Program-made: the position numbers and the translations under genes
Notes under the pieces: generated by a model
The model's database searches: none
What the model saw: the letters and a program-made list of their open reading frames with translations, nothing else
What the model was told of the DNA's origin: nothing
Assembly (NCBI GenBank): GCA_965243145.1
Contig: CBDEUB010000002.1
Span: 2,108,001 to 2,172,000 of the forward strand
Direction of reading: 5' to 3'
DNA length: 64,000 bases
DNA from: CBDBLK01 sp965243145
GTDB lineage: Bacteria > Bdellovibrionota > Bacteriovoracia > Bacteriovoracales > Bacteriovoracaceae
Shown here: positions 45,861 through 54,140 of the stretch, in pieces
Layout of the letters: every line of letters begins with the position of its first letter
Numbering within the stretch: position 1 is the first letter of the stretch

Positions 45861-45907
45861 AATCTTAGAATCAGCAGATAACTACTCATATTCAAAAGAA
45901 AAATCAC

Positions 45908-46071
45908 GATAAAAGCAAGGTAAGTGCTCACAATTTGGGTCAGATTGGGAGGAAACGACGGTGAAGCTGACTCGCACGGAGTCGCCAGGAAGGCGACGAG
46001 CGACGACTGCCCTGATGGGCAGTGCCGGAGCAGGATGCGGAGGCAAGATGGCCTGAAGTGTGAGCACTTAC
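45908..46071 (-). repeat. Structured dispersed repeat, copy C
   Basis: This copy is inverted relative to A and B. Its terminal repeats are perfect over 13 bp: GTAAGTGCTCACA (45920-45932) and TGTGAGCACTTAC (46059-46071). Both internal hairpins are present, and the right flank GATAAAAGCAAG (45908-45919) is the reverse of the CTTGCTTTTATC seen elsewhere. It lies between the end of the gliding-type operon and the cyclase gene. Confidence 0.85.
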
Positions 46072-46144
46072 TCAATAGTTAAAAATAATTCATTGGACTT
46101 AAATGCAAGTGGCGGGCACCCTGAAAGAATAGCAGGTTGCCTAG

Positions 46145-48193
46145 ATGATAAAAAATTTTAAAAGGCCATCTTTTCAATTTAGCCTTAGCTTTATGCTTTT
46201 TTCAGTCATTCTCTTGACTGGCCTGGGAGTAACTTTTCTCAATTATTATGATGGAAGGCGAACGATTCATAAGTTCTCCAATCAAATTTTTGGAGAAACT
46301 GCTACCAAAATATTTTACCTGGTCAAAAATAATTTTGACAAGGCCTCTCAAATTGGAATTTTAAATGAAAGGGTTGCTAGAAGTTTTTTATTAAACGACG
46401 AAAATTTTAGGGATTTTTTTTACAAAGCATTAGACATTTTTCCCAGTTTTACCTACATGAGTGTTGCCAATGAAAAAGGCACACTCATTGGGGCCGATAG
46501 GATTACCAGACAGTTGAGAGTTCGCCAGTGGGATATGGTAGGGGAAAAAAAATCCCGTATGCGCGAATATCATGCAAAATATGATCAGGATAAAAAAAAT
46601 TATGAACTGATTTCTATTAAAGAGAATCCCAGCATTTACGATCCCAGGAAACGGTCTTGGTACAAGGAAGTTAAAGAGTTTGGAATCCCGGTTTGGCTCG
46701 ATCCTTTTATTTGGCTTCCTGAAAAAATCCCTGGCATTACTTTTGGGGTTCCTTCCTTCGATAAAGCGGGAAAGATCGATCAAGTTTTTACAGTGGATAT
46801 TCAATTGGATTTTATTAGTCAGGCCTTAAAAGATTTTTATCCTTATCAATCCGGAATCATTTTTATAGTCAACGACGAGGGGCAAATTATTGCTCATGGG
46901 CAGTCCGATTTTATAAAAGGTATGAAAGTTGGAGAAATCAATTTACCCAACGCCAAAAATATTGATGATGATCAAACCAGAATTGCCTTTAATCAATGGT
47001 TGGATTCCGGAAAAAATAACAGTTTTAAATATTTTTTTGATGGCCAACAATTTGTGGTTCGGTCACAAAATTTGGATATTTCTAAAAATATTTCTTGGCA
47101 TATTTTAATGAGCGTTTCGGAAAAAGAAATTTTGACCAGCGCTTTAAATTCACTTTACCGATCGATTTCCCTCTCTCTTATTATTTTAGTTTTGATGATC
47201 ATTTTTTCCATATTGGTAGGGCGTTATTTATCTTTTCATTTTAACAGGGTTTTTGAAGAAATGAGCAATATTTTTACTTTTTCCTTGGAGCCAACCGAAC
47301 ACAAATCTTCCTATATTTACGAGATAGATAAGATTGCAGTTTATCTTTCCAATATTAAACTGAGCCTTAAATCTTTTAAGAAATATGTTTCTCCTACATT
47401 GGTCAAAAAATATTTATTGGAAGGAGTTGAGGCGCGACTGGGAGGACAGGAGAGTGAAGTTACAGTTATGTTTATAGATATTGAAAATTACAGCAAAATT
47501 TCAGAATCTCTGGAGGCCAAAGAGTTGATTCATCTGATCAACCAATTCTCCATGGCGGTAGTCAAAAATGTTGATCAATTTTCCGGAACGGTAGATAAGT
47601 TTATTGGTGATTCCATCATGGTGTTTTGGGGAGGGATTCAATCTTTTAAAAATGAGGCCCTTTTGGCCTGCCAGTGTGCACTCAAATGCTGCGAAGATAT
47701 TAAAAATTTGGGCCTGAATATTAATATAAGAATTGGCATCAATACAGGGACGGCGGTGATAGGAAATTTTGGATCGCATGAAAGATTCAATTTTACCGTT
47801 CTCGGAGATAATGTAAATCAGGCCAGCCGGTTGGAAAACAGCAACAAGATTTACAAGACCAGTATCATCATTAACGAATCGACTTATTTCAAGGCCAAGG
47901 ACAAAATACAGGCCAGAAGAATTGGGAAAGTGGTTTTACGGGGCAGAAAGAGCGCCAACACTATTTATGAACTGGCCGATTTTAGCGATCAAAACCACCA
48001 AAAAATCAAATCTCTTTACGAAGACGCCCTTTCCGAGTACCAACTCAAAAATTGGGACAAGGCCTTGCAGTATTTGTCCCAAGTTCTAAAAATTAAAGAT
48101 GACGATGGCCCAGCATTAAGGCTTTTCCAGTCTTGCAAGCATTACCAAGACAATTCGCCACCTCCCGCTGACTGGGACGGAGTTCTTCTGTAA
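46145..48193 (+). CDS. Membrane class III adenylate/guanylate cyclase with Cache-like sensor
   Basis: The 682-residue protein has a membrane helix at about 14-34, a large extracytoplasmic region to about 335 that looks like a double Cache sensor (YDPRKRSWYKEVKEFGIPVWLDPF is typical), a second helix at about 340-362, then the catalytic domain. Metal-binding Asp445 (VMFIDIENYSK) and Asp489 (FIGDSIMVF) and the transition-state pair Asn558 and Arg562 (GDNVNQASRLE) are all present, so it should be active. A helical TPR-like tail follows. The gene is clearly more AT-rich than its neighbours. Confidence 0.9.
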   Translation: MIKNFKRPSFQFSLSFMLFSVILLTGLGVTFLNYYDGRRTIHKFSNQIFGETATKIFYLVKNNFDKASQIGILNERVARSFLLNDENFRDFFYKALDIFPSFTYMSVANEKGTLIGADRITRQLRVRQWDMVGEKKSRMREYHAKYDQDKKNYELISIKENPSIYDPRKRSWYKEVKEFGIPVWLDPFIWLPEKIPGITFGVPSFDKAGKIDQVFTVDIQLDFISQALKDFYPYQSGIIFIVNDEGQIIAHGQSDFIKGMKVGEINLPNAKNIDDDQTRIAFNQWLDSGKNNSFKYFFDGQQFVVRSQNLDISKNISWHILMSVSEKEILTSALNSLYRSISLSLIILVLMIIFSILVGRYLSFHFNRVFEEMSNIFTFSLEPTEHKSSYIYEIDKIAVYLSNIKLSLKSFKKYVSPTLVKKYLLEGVEARLGGQESEVTVMFIDIENYSKISESLEAKELIHLINQFSMAVVKNVDQFSGTVDKFIGDSIMVFWGGIQSFKNEALLACQCALKCCEDIKNLGLNINIRIGINTGTAVIGNFGSHERFNFTVLGDNVNQASRLENSNKIYKTSIIINESTYFKAKDKIQARRIGKVVLRGRKSANTIYELADFSDQNHQKIKSLYEDALSEYQLKNWDKALQYLSQVLKIKDDDGPALRLFQSCKHYQDNSPPPADWDGVLL

Positions 48194-48196
48194 AAT

Positions 48197-48700
48197 TTAT
48201 TTGCTGGCCTTTTTGGCGGGTTTGTCTTCTTTTTTGGTTGTATCGACGCCTTTTTTAAGGGCCTCTCTTTGTTCCTTAGAGAGAACTAAAAGTTGAGTCA
48301 CGCTAGCGCCGGGGGTTTCCAAAACATCTTTTTTCTCTTCTTTGACCTGTTCTTCCATTTCCGAAATTTCTTCTTCGTCGAAAGAGAGGGAGTAGAGATC
48401 ATCTTCACTGTTTGCTTGGGCCTCTTGGTTTTGGCCGTCACTTTGTTCTTGAAGTTCTTGGGGTTTTTGAGGTTCTGGAGGCTTTGAGGGTTCTGATTCC
48501 TTCTTTTCAAGTTCGAGCGGTGGAGCTGCTTTTGCAGAGGCCGCTTCGGCCTTTGCCGCCAGTTGTTCCACTTTTGTTTTTTTGACAGCAGTTTGTTTGA
48601 GTCTTCGCTCTTTTTCTTTGTGAAGTTGGCCTAAAAGTTTTTCATACTTTTGTATCTGCTCATCTAATTGAGAATCTTTGAGGTCTTTAATCTTTACCAT
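48197..48700 (-). CDS. Charged, low-complexity protein with N-terminal coiled coil
   Basis: From ATG 48700 (MVKIKDLKDSQLDEQI) the protein has a coiled-coil-like N terminus, a lysine/alanine-rich stretch, a proline and glutamate-rich middle, and an acidic then basic end. Open frame extends to 48739. No domain recognised; it may be disordered. It is convergent with the cyclase gene, 3 bp away. Confidence 0.6.
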   Translation of the reverse strand: MVKIKDLKDSQLDEQIQKYEKLLGQLHKEKERRLKQTAVKKTKVEQLAAKAEAASAKAAPPLELEKKESEPSKPPEPQKPQELQEQSDGQNQEAQANSEDDLYSLSFDEEEISEMEEQVKEEKKDVLETPGASVTQLLVLSKEQREALKKGVDTTKKEDKPAKKASK

Positions 48701-48887
48701 AGAAGAATCTCGGAGTTGGTTTCTCAGTAGCAAAGTCAATATTACTTTACTTATTTATACCACAGAAAAGAATTTGAGGCCAAGGTCTCGGCAAACACAA
48801 CGGATAAAATAAATCCACTATTGTTTAAAAAATGGAAAAATATTCCCCTCTCCTGTAGTTTACTTATTATAGAATTGGAGTTTGCCG

Positions 48888-51035
48888 GTGAAGAAATTTT
48901 TACCCAAGCTGTTTCTCTTGAGTTTCATTGTTGGAGTGGTGATCGGTGTTTATCAGTACCAACTTACGGATTATTTGACTTTTGATTACCTCAAAGACAA
49001 TCGGGCATGGTTGCAAAACTATTATTCGCAAAACAAATGGGAGACACTGTTTTGTTATACCGCCATTTATATTGTAGTGGCGGCCCTTTCTCTGCCGGGT
49101 GCGGCCATCCTCACGCTGGCGGGTGGTGCTCTCTTTGGAGTATTTTTGGGCACGGCCATCGTTTCGTTTGCTTCGACGATAGGGGCAACTTTGGCCTTTC
49201 TCATATCTCGGTTTTTGTTGCGGCGTTGGGTGCAGGAAAAATTGCGGGCCAGGTTAGGTGGCAAGCTCGAATCCATCAATCGCGGGATTGAAAAAGAGGG
49301 CGCTTTTTATCTCTTCACTTTGCGCCTGATTCCCATTTTCCCCTTTTTCGTTGTCAATTTGGCCATGGGGTTGACTTCCATTTCCACAGTCACTTATTTT
49401 TTGACTTCGCAAGTGGGAATGTTTTTGGGAACCATCGTTTTTGTCAACGCCGGTTCACAACTGTCCCAAGTGGAATCCCTAGAAGGAATTTTATCATTCA
49501 AACTTTTGCTCTCCTTTGCCGCCTTGGGTGTGCTTCCTCTATTCGCTAAAAAAATGATCTCTTTTTTCCAATCCCGAAAAATTTATCGCCCCTACTGTAA
49601 ACCCAAACGCTTTGATTACAATATAGTAGCGATAGGGGGAGGGGCGGCCGGCCTGGTGACGGCCTATATTGCGGCAGCGGTAAAATCTAAAGTTGCCCTG
49701 ATCGAAAAGCACAAAATGGGAGGAGATTGCTTAAACACCGGCTGCGTTCCCTCCAAGGCCCTTTTGAAATCGGCGTCGCTGTTTTATTTGGCCAAACATT
49801 CCGCCCAGTATGGGATTAAACGGATGAGTGTGGAATTTGATTTTGCTGATCTTATGGAGCGAGTCCACAGAATTATCAAAACGGTCGAACCCCACGACTC
49901 GGTGGAACGCTATGAAAAATTGGGAGTGAATTGCCTGCACGGCAAGGCGGTGCTGCGCTCTCCTTGGGAAGTGGAAGTCGGGGGTCAAGTGATCAGTGCC
50001 CGTCACATTGTCTTGGCCACCGGGGCCACTCCCCGCATCCCACCGATTCCGGGACTCGAACAAGTTGACTATCTCACCAGCGACACCTTGTGGGAATTGC
50101 GGGAACTCCCGGTGCGTTTTCTCATTTTGGGCGCTGGCCCCATCGGCCTGGAAATGGCCCAGGCCTTTTGCCGTTTCGGTTCCCAGGTGACAGTCGTGCA
50201 GCGAGGCCCAAACATTTTGCCCAGGGAAGATGCCGATGCCTCCCGTGAACTCTTGCAACAACTAGAGAGCGAAGGAATCAACATTTTGTTAAACCATGAG
50301 GCCAAGGAATTTAGGGGCCAAGTGCTCATTGCAGAACATGGTGGGAGAGAAGTGCCAATTTCGTTTGACAAGGTTCTTTTGGCCGTCGGCAGGCGTCCCA
50401 ATGTCGAGGGGTTCGGCCTGGAACATTTGGGGGTGGGTTTGCGCTCCGATGGCACTATTGAAACCAATGCCTATTTGCAAACTAACTACCCCAACATTTG
50501 GGCCTGTGGTGATGTCACGGGGCCTTTCCAACTCACCCACGCGGCGGCCCATCAGGCGTGGTTTTGTGCCGTCAATGCCCTCTTCGGCGAGTGGAAAAAA
50601 TTTAAAGTCGATTATACCGTCCTTCCCTGGGCGACTTATACCGATCCCGAAGTGGCCACTGTCGGCCTTAACGAAAGTGCCTGCCGCCAACAAAACATTG
50701 CCTATGAAGTGACCAAGTACCATCTCGACGACTTAGACCGCGCCATTGCCGACGAAGAGAGGCGCGGTTTTGTCAAAGTGCTGACTCGGCCCAACTCCGA
50801 TAAAATTCTGGGGGCCACCATTGTCGGTCAGCACGCCAGCGACCTTTTGCTGGAGTTTGTGGCGGCGATGAAACACAAGTTTGGCCTCAACGCCATTTTA
50901 AGCACCGTGCACACCTACCCCACCATGGGCGAGGCCAACAAGTATTTGGCCGGGGCCTGGAGAAAGGCGCGCACTCCCCACCGCTTGCTCGCCGCCGTCG
51001 AGAAATACCACCAATGGCGGCGGGGCGGGCCTTGA
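48888..51035 (+). CDS. TVP38/DedA-like membrane domain fused to FAD disulfide oxidoreductase
   Basis: Residues 1-230 form a multi-helix TVP38/TMEM64 (SNARE-associated) domain: LTLAGGALFGVFLGTAIVSFASTIGATLAFLISRF and RLIPIFPFFVVNLAMG. From about 243 a full pyridine-nucleotide disulfide oxidoreductase follows: GGGAAG for FAD, the redox pair Cys281 and Cys286 (GGDCLNTGCVPSK), LGAGPIGLEMAQ for NAD(P)H, WACGDV, and the HTYPTMGEA active-site His-Glu. The C-terminal Cys pair of mercuric reductase is missing. I start at GTG 48888 because GGAG lies 7 nt upstream; TTG 48882 is too close. The fusion is known in other bacteria; substrate unknown. Confidence 0.9.
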   Translation: MKKFLPKLFLLSFIVGVVIGVYQYQLTDYLTFDYLKDNRAWLQNYYSQNKWETLFCYTAIYIVVAALSLPGAAILTLAGGALFGVFLGTAIVSFASTIGATLAFLISRFLLRRWVQEKLRARLGGKLESINRGIEKEGAFYLFTLRLIPIFPFFVVNLAMGLTSISTVTYFLTSQVGMFLGTIVFVNAGSQLSQVESLEGILSFKLLLSFAALGVLPLFAKKMISFFQSRKIYRPYCKPKRFDYNIVAIGGGAAGLVTAYIAAAVKSKVALIEKHKMGGDCLNTGCVPSKALLKSASLFYLAKHSAQYGIKRMSVEFDFADLMERVHRIIKTVEPHDSVERYEKLGVNCLHGKAVLRSPWEVEVGGQVISARHIVLATGATPRIPPIPGLEQVDYLTSDTLWELRELPVRFLILGAGPIGLEMAQAFCRFGSQVTVVQRGPNILPREDADASRELLQQLESEGINILLNHEAKEFRGQVLIAEHGGREVPISFDKVLLAVGRRPNVEGFGLEHLGVGLRSDGTIETNAYLQTNYPNIWACGDVTGPFQLTHAAAHQAWFCAVNALFGEWKKFKVDYTVLPWATYTDPEVATVGLNESACRQQNIAYEVTKYHLDDLDRAIADEERRGFVKVLTRPNSDKILGATIVGQHASDLLLEFVAAMKHKFGLNAILSTVHTYPTMGEANKYLAGAWRKARTPHRLLAAVEKYHQWRRGGP

Positions 51036-51044
51036 GATACCTCT

Positions 51045-51503
51045 TTAATTGAGAAGTTGGGGCAATATTTTGTCTCGAATGGCCAGTGCGAGAAGTTCTC
51101 GGCATTGTTCTTTGGAAAGTTCTGATTCGTACATGATTTCGGCCATTTTTCTCTCGCCATGTTCGTCAACCCACTTCAAGCACTCAAGGTAAATGTCGAG
51201 TTCTTCCTTGCCTTTGAAGGATTCGATATTTTGAACTAGGGGACAACGATTTAAAAATTCCTCTATATTTTGGGCATTCAGTATTTCATGGCCCTTTTCA
51301 GTGATTTGTTTGGGGGATTTTGATGCGGTAACCTTACTCGAAATGATAATATCGAGTATTGTTTGAACCATCTTTTTAAGGGCCTCTACATCAGTTTCTA
51401 ATTTAGTCATTCTGTTGGGGAGTTTAATGTATCCGGACACTACCAGAATTATTACGGCAGTGACGACACCAGCAACAATTTGTCCCCAAGAAAAACCTTC
51501 CAT
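51045..51503 (-). CDS. Membrane-anchored small protein, unknown function
   Basis: ATG 51503 has GAGGG 7 nt upstream. One N-terminal helix (QIVAGVVTAVIILVVSGYI) is followed by a short coiled coil (MTKLETDVEALKKMVQTILDII) and a helical C-terminal domain of about 95 residues. This layout suggests a membrane-anchored oligomeric protein. No family recognised. It is convergent with the flavoprotein fusion gene, 9 bp away. Confidence 0.65.
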   Translation of the reverse strand: MEGFSWGQIVAGVVTAVIILVVSGYIKLPNRMTKLETDVEALKKMVQTILDIIISSKVTASKSPKQITEKGHEILNAQNIEEFLNRCPLVQNIESFKGKEELDIYLECLKWVDEHGERKMAEIMYESELSKEQCRELLALAIRDKILPQLLN

Positions 51504-51786
51504 CAAACGGCCCTCGTTTCCCTTCTTAAATTTAAGATGGCCCTGTTAGATAAAAAAAGAGTGAAAATGTCAATCCTTCCGCCTTTGACTGGCCGCAAGT
51601 AACACTTCATTCTGATTATGGCCCATGAGAATATAAATTCAAGAGATACTCACATTTGCCCGTTTGGGCCATCGCAAGGGAGTTTTGAGACGATTTGATT
51701 CTTTGCACAATAAGGTTTGCATCATCTTTGGCCATCTTGTATAAAGGATCAGCTTCGATGAGAAAGCTGGAAGTGGGAGATTTGCC

Positions 51787-52065
51787 GTGCAAATGAGATT
51801 TTGGCCCCATCCATGGGTTTTAAAGAAGCACACTAGAAAAAGTTTCAAAACCTTAATGGCCATGACTTTGATGCTTTCTGCCTATGTTAATGGAGAGGGC
51901 CTTGGGAATTTTCAGGGCCGTGACCGATTCCCCCAGGATGCCCTTGAAGACCCCTGGAACTTTCGCGGCCGAAGTCGAGTGGCCCAGGAAATTCGTGAAG
52001 ACCCCTGGAGACTCTTCCATGGGAAAGGTGATCCTTGTTCTTCGACACTGCGTTTGCTTTTGTAA
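51787..52065 (+). CDS. Possible small secreted protein with internal duplication
   Basis: A GGGAG-like site lies upstream of GTG 51787. The frame encodes a basic N terminus, a hydrophobic segment (TLMAMTLMLSAYVNG) and a mature part with two similar units, RDRFPQDALEDPWNF and RSRVAQEIREDPWRLF. The internal repeat and signal-like segment argue for a real gene; the short length keeps confidence low. It is convergent with purB, 2 bp away. The 280 bp upstream (51507-51786) hold nothing else convincing. Confidence 0.4.
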   Translation: MQMRFWPHPWVLKKHTRKSFKTLMAMTLMLSAYVNGEGLGNFQGRDRFPQDALEDPWNFRGRSRVAQEIREDPWRLFHGKGDPCSSTLRLLL

Positions 52066-52067
52066 CC

Positions 52068-53417
52068 TTATTGCTTTAAGTGATATTCATTATTGGGCAG
52101 AGGATGGGCCTTAATCGACCGCTCAAAAACCGCATCGGTGTGTTTGAGGAAAATCTTTTTGATTTCTTCAAAAGAAAGTTTGGGTAGTTCGACTTCGATA
52201 CCTTCGGCGCGCAGACTCTCAGTTAAAGTTTGGCGGAAATATTCGGCCGAAGCGTCTGCCGCTCCCTGGGTGGCAAAGGCGGCCTTTTGGGTGTGGGTGT
52301 AGAGTTGATCGCGCCCCATTTCCGTGGTGTCGATGAGGTGGTGCAGGTAGTAGCTGGAGAGGTAGACATAAGTTTGTTTGACTTTGCCTTCGATTTTTTG
52401 GCGGTGAAAAACCAGGTGCTCGATAGTGTCTTCGAGCCTCTCTAGGGCATAATAGAGAATATTCAGGTTGTCGGGCAAATAGAGCCGTTCGGCCGAACTG
52501 TGGGAAATGTCCCGCTCGTGCCACAGCACCACATTTTCCTGGGCCAAAACCGTGTGACTGCGCAAAACGCGCGCCATGCCGGTGAGGTTTTCGCTGGCAA
52601 TGGGATTTTTTTTGTGGGGCATAGTCGAACTGCCCTTTTGGCCCGGCCGCATTCCCTCGTGAAGTTCGCCCACATCAGAACGGTGCAGGTGTCTGATTTC
52701 CACCGCCAATCTCTCTATCGCCGTTCCAATGAGAGCGTGAATATGCACCATCTTGGCGATGCGGTCGCGGGGAATAATTTGGGTGGAGAGGGGTTCGGCC
52801 GATACACCCAGGGCCGTGGCGGCCTCTTCTTCTTCGCGGGGTGAGAGAATGGCATAGGAACCCACCGCCCCCGAAAATTGGACAGTCAATTCCCGTTGGT
52901 AGAAATCTTGCAAATCGCTGTAGCGGCGTGAAAATTCGTTGTAGTGGCCCAATAATTTTTGGCCAAAACTCAAGGGTTCGGCAAACATGCCGTGGCTGCG
53001 GCCCAGGCCGATGACTTCTTTCATTTCAAACGCCCTCCGGTAAAGGGTGTTCAGCAGGCGGTGGAAGAGGGGGAATATTTTGTCCAGCGAGTGCTTGATT
53101 TGCAGCGTAGTGGCGCTGTCGAGAATGTCGCTGGAAGTGACTCCAAAGTGAAAGAATTTGGCCACTTGGGGGGGGAGTTTTTCGGTGATGGAAGTGCAAA
53201 AGGCAATCATGTCGTGGCGGGTTTGCCGTTCGATTTCCCCAATGCGGGCCACATCGATCACCGCACTGCCGGCGATTTTTTGTGCCACGCCGGTGGGAAC
53301 CCGGCCACTTTTTTCCAGGGCCTCCAGGATGGCCAGTTCCACTTTCAGGCAGGCCTGCCACCTGGCGGATTCGCTCCACAATTCGGAAATGGCCTTTTTG
53401 TCGTAACGGGGAACCAC
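52068..53417 (-). CDS. purB: Adenylosuccinate lyase
   Basis: The fumarase/aspartase superfamily signature GQKGSSTMPHKKNP is present with the catalytic Ser, and RSHGMFAEP carries the second-site His. The enzyme acts twice in purine synthesis, releasing fumarate from SAICAR and from adenylosuccinate. Relatives begin near VPRYDKKAI, so I use GTG 53417; the frame is open to a TTG at 53444, and neither has a well-spaced ribosome site. Length is normal for the family. Confidence 0.95.
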   Translation of the reverse strand: MVPRYDKKAISELWSESARWQACLKVELAILEALEKSGRVPTGVAQKIAGSAVIDVARIGEIERQTRHDMIAFCTSITEKLPPQVAKFFHFGVTSSDILDSATTLQIKHSLDKIFPLFHRLLNTLYRRAFEMKEVIGLGRSHGMFAEPLSFGQKLLGHYNEFSRRYSDLQDFYQRELTVQFSGAVGSYAILSPREEEEAATALGVSAEPLSTQIIPRDRIAKMVHIHALIGTAIERLAVEIRHLHRSDVGELHEGMRPGQKGSSTMPHKKNPIASENLTGMARVLRSHTVLAQENVVLWHERDISHSSAERLYLPDNLNILYYALERLEDTIEHLVFHRQKIEGKVKQTYVYLSSYYLHHLIDTTEMGRDQLYTHTQKAAFATQGAADASAEYFRQTLTESLRAEGIEVELPKLSFEEIKKIFLKHTDAVFERSIKAHPLPNNEYHLKQ

Positions 53418-53447
53418 GCCCTTTTGTATCCCAAATAAAACCAAAAA

Positions 53448-54140
53448 TCAAAAGTACAGACTCAGGTCGAATCCCAAACTCGGCCAGGAGAGCAGTACCG
53501 AACGGTGGGCCGCTATGGCATCGGCCGTGTCGGCGGTATCGACGGGCCTTTTCACTTTGGAGAGGTGGTAGCTGGCCTTAAGGCCATAGTGCCAATTAAC
53601 ATCGGGGCGGTAGTGCACGCCAAAATCGGCCCTCAATCCCCATCCGCTGTAATTGTTGTCGGAGTTGCCGTCGGCCATCATCACATAGTTCAAACTGGCG
53701 GTGCTGATGGTAAAAAGTTTGTCTTCATCGACCAAATCTTGCACCCAATCCGAGGGGTAGGAAAGGCCCGCGCCCAACACGGTGATGCCGATGAGGTCGT
53801 CCAGCGGGAGGGGTTCCGCTTTCCATTCACTGCGGGCGGAAAAGGCCACTTTCTCGCTTTGTGCCCTGACTTGTTGAAAAGAAAAGGTGGGCCAAAACTC
53901 GCCGTAGTGGTAGGCATAACTGCCTTCCAATCCTAAGAGGCGGCCAGAGTCGGCGAGGTTAAAAGGGGTGTGGAGTATCAAACTCCACAAATGTTTTTTG
54001 GGTTTCGTAGCGCTTTCGTGGACGATCAGGTCGGAGCGGGGATCGATGCGCCTGGAGTCGGCAGATTCTTGGGAGGAGGCCAGTCCGGCATACCAAAGGC
54101 AGAAACAAAAAAACTTGAATCTTGAAATCACAAATTTCAT
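53448..54140 (-). CDS. Predicted outer-membrane beta-barrel protein
   Basis: A signal peptide (FKFFCFCLWYAGLASS) is followed by about 200 residues of alternating aromatic strands ending in FDLSLYF, with Phe as the last residue, the usual outer-membrane insertion signal. An eight- to ten-strand barrel is likely. Its ATG overlaps the stop of the TolC-family gene upstream (ATGA), so the two are coupled and probably work together. Confidence 0.7.
   Translation of the reverse strand: MKFVISRFKFFCFCLWYAGLASSQESADSRRIDPRSDLIVHESATKPKKHLWSLILHTPFNLADSGRLLGLEGSYAYHYGEFWPTFSFQQVRAQSEKVAFSARSEWKAEPLPLDDLIGITVLGAGLSYPSDWVQDLVDEDKLFTISTASLNYVMMADGNSDNNYSGWGLRADFGVHYRPDVNWHYGLKASYHLSKVKRPVDTADTADAIAAHRSVLLSWPSLGFDLSLYF

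Noticed and set aside
45809..46075. Open frame reading through repeat copy C
   Set aside because: The peptide is the same as that read from copy B and arises from the repeat; the stem-preserving changes argue for structure, not coding.
51616..51810. 64-codon minus-strand frame in the gap before the small secreted gene
   Set aside because: No ribosome site, no recognisable features, and it overlaps the start of the better-supported plus-strand frame.
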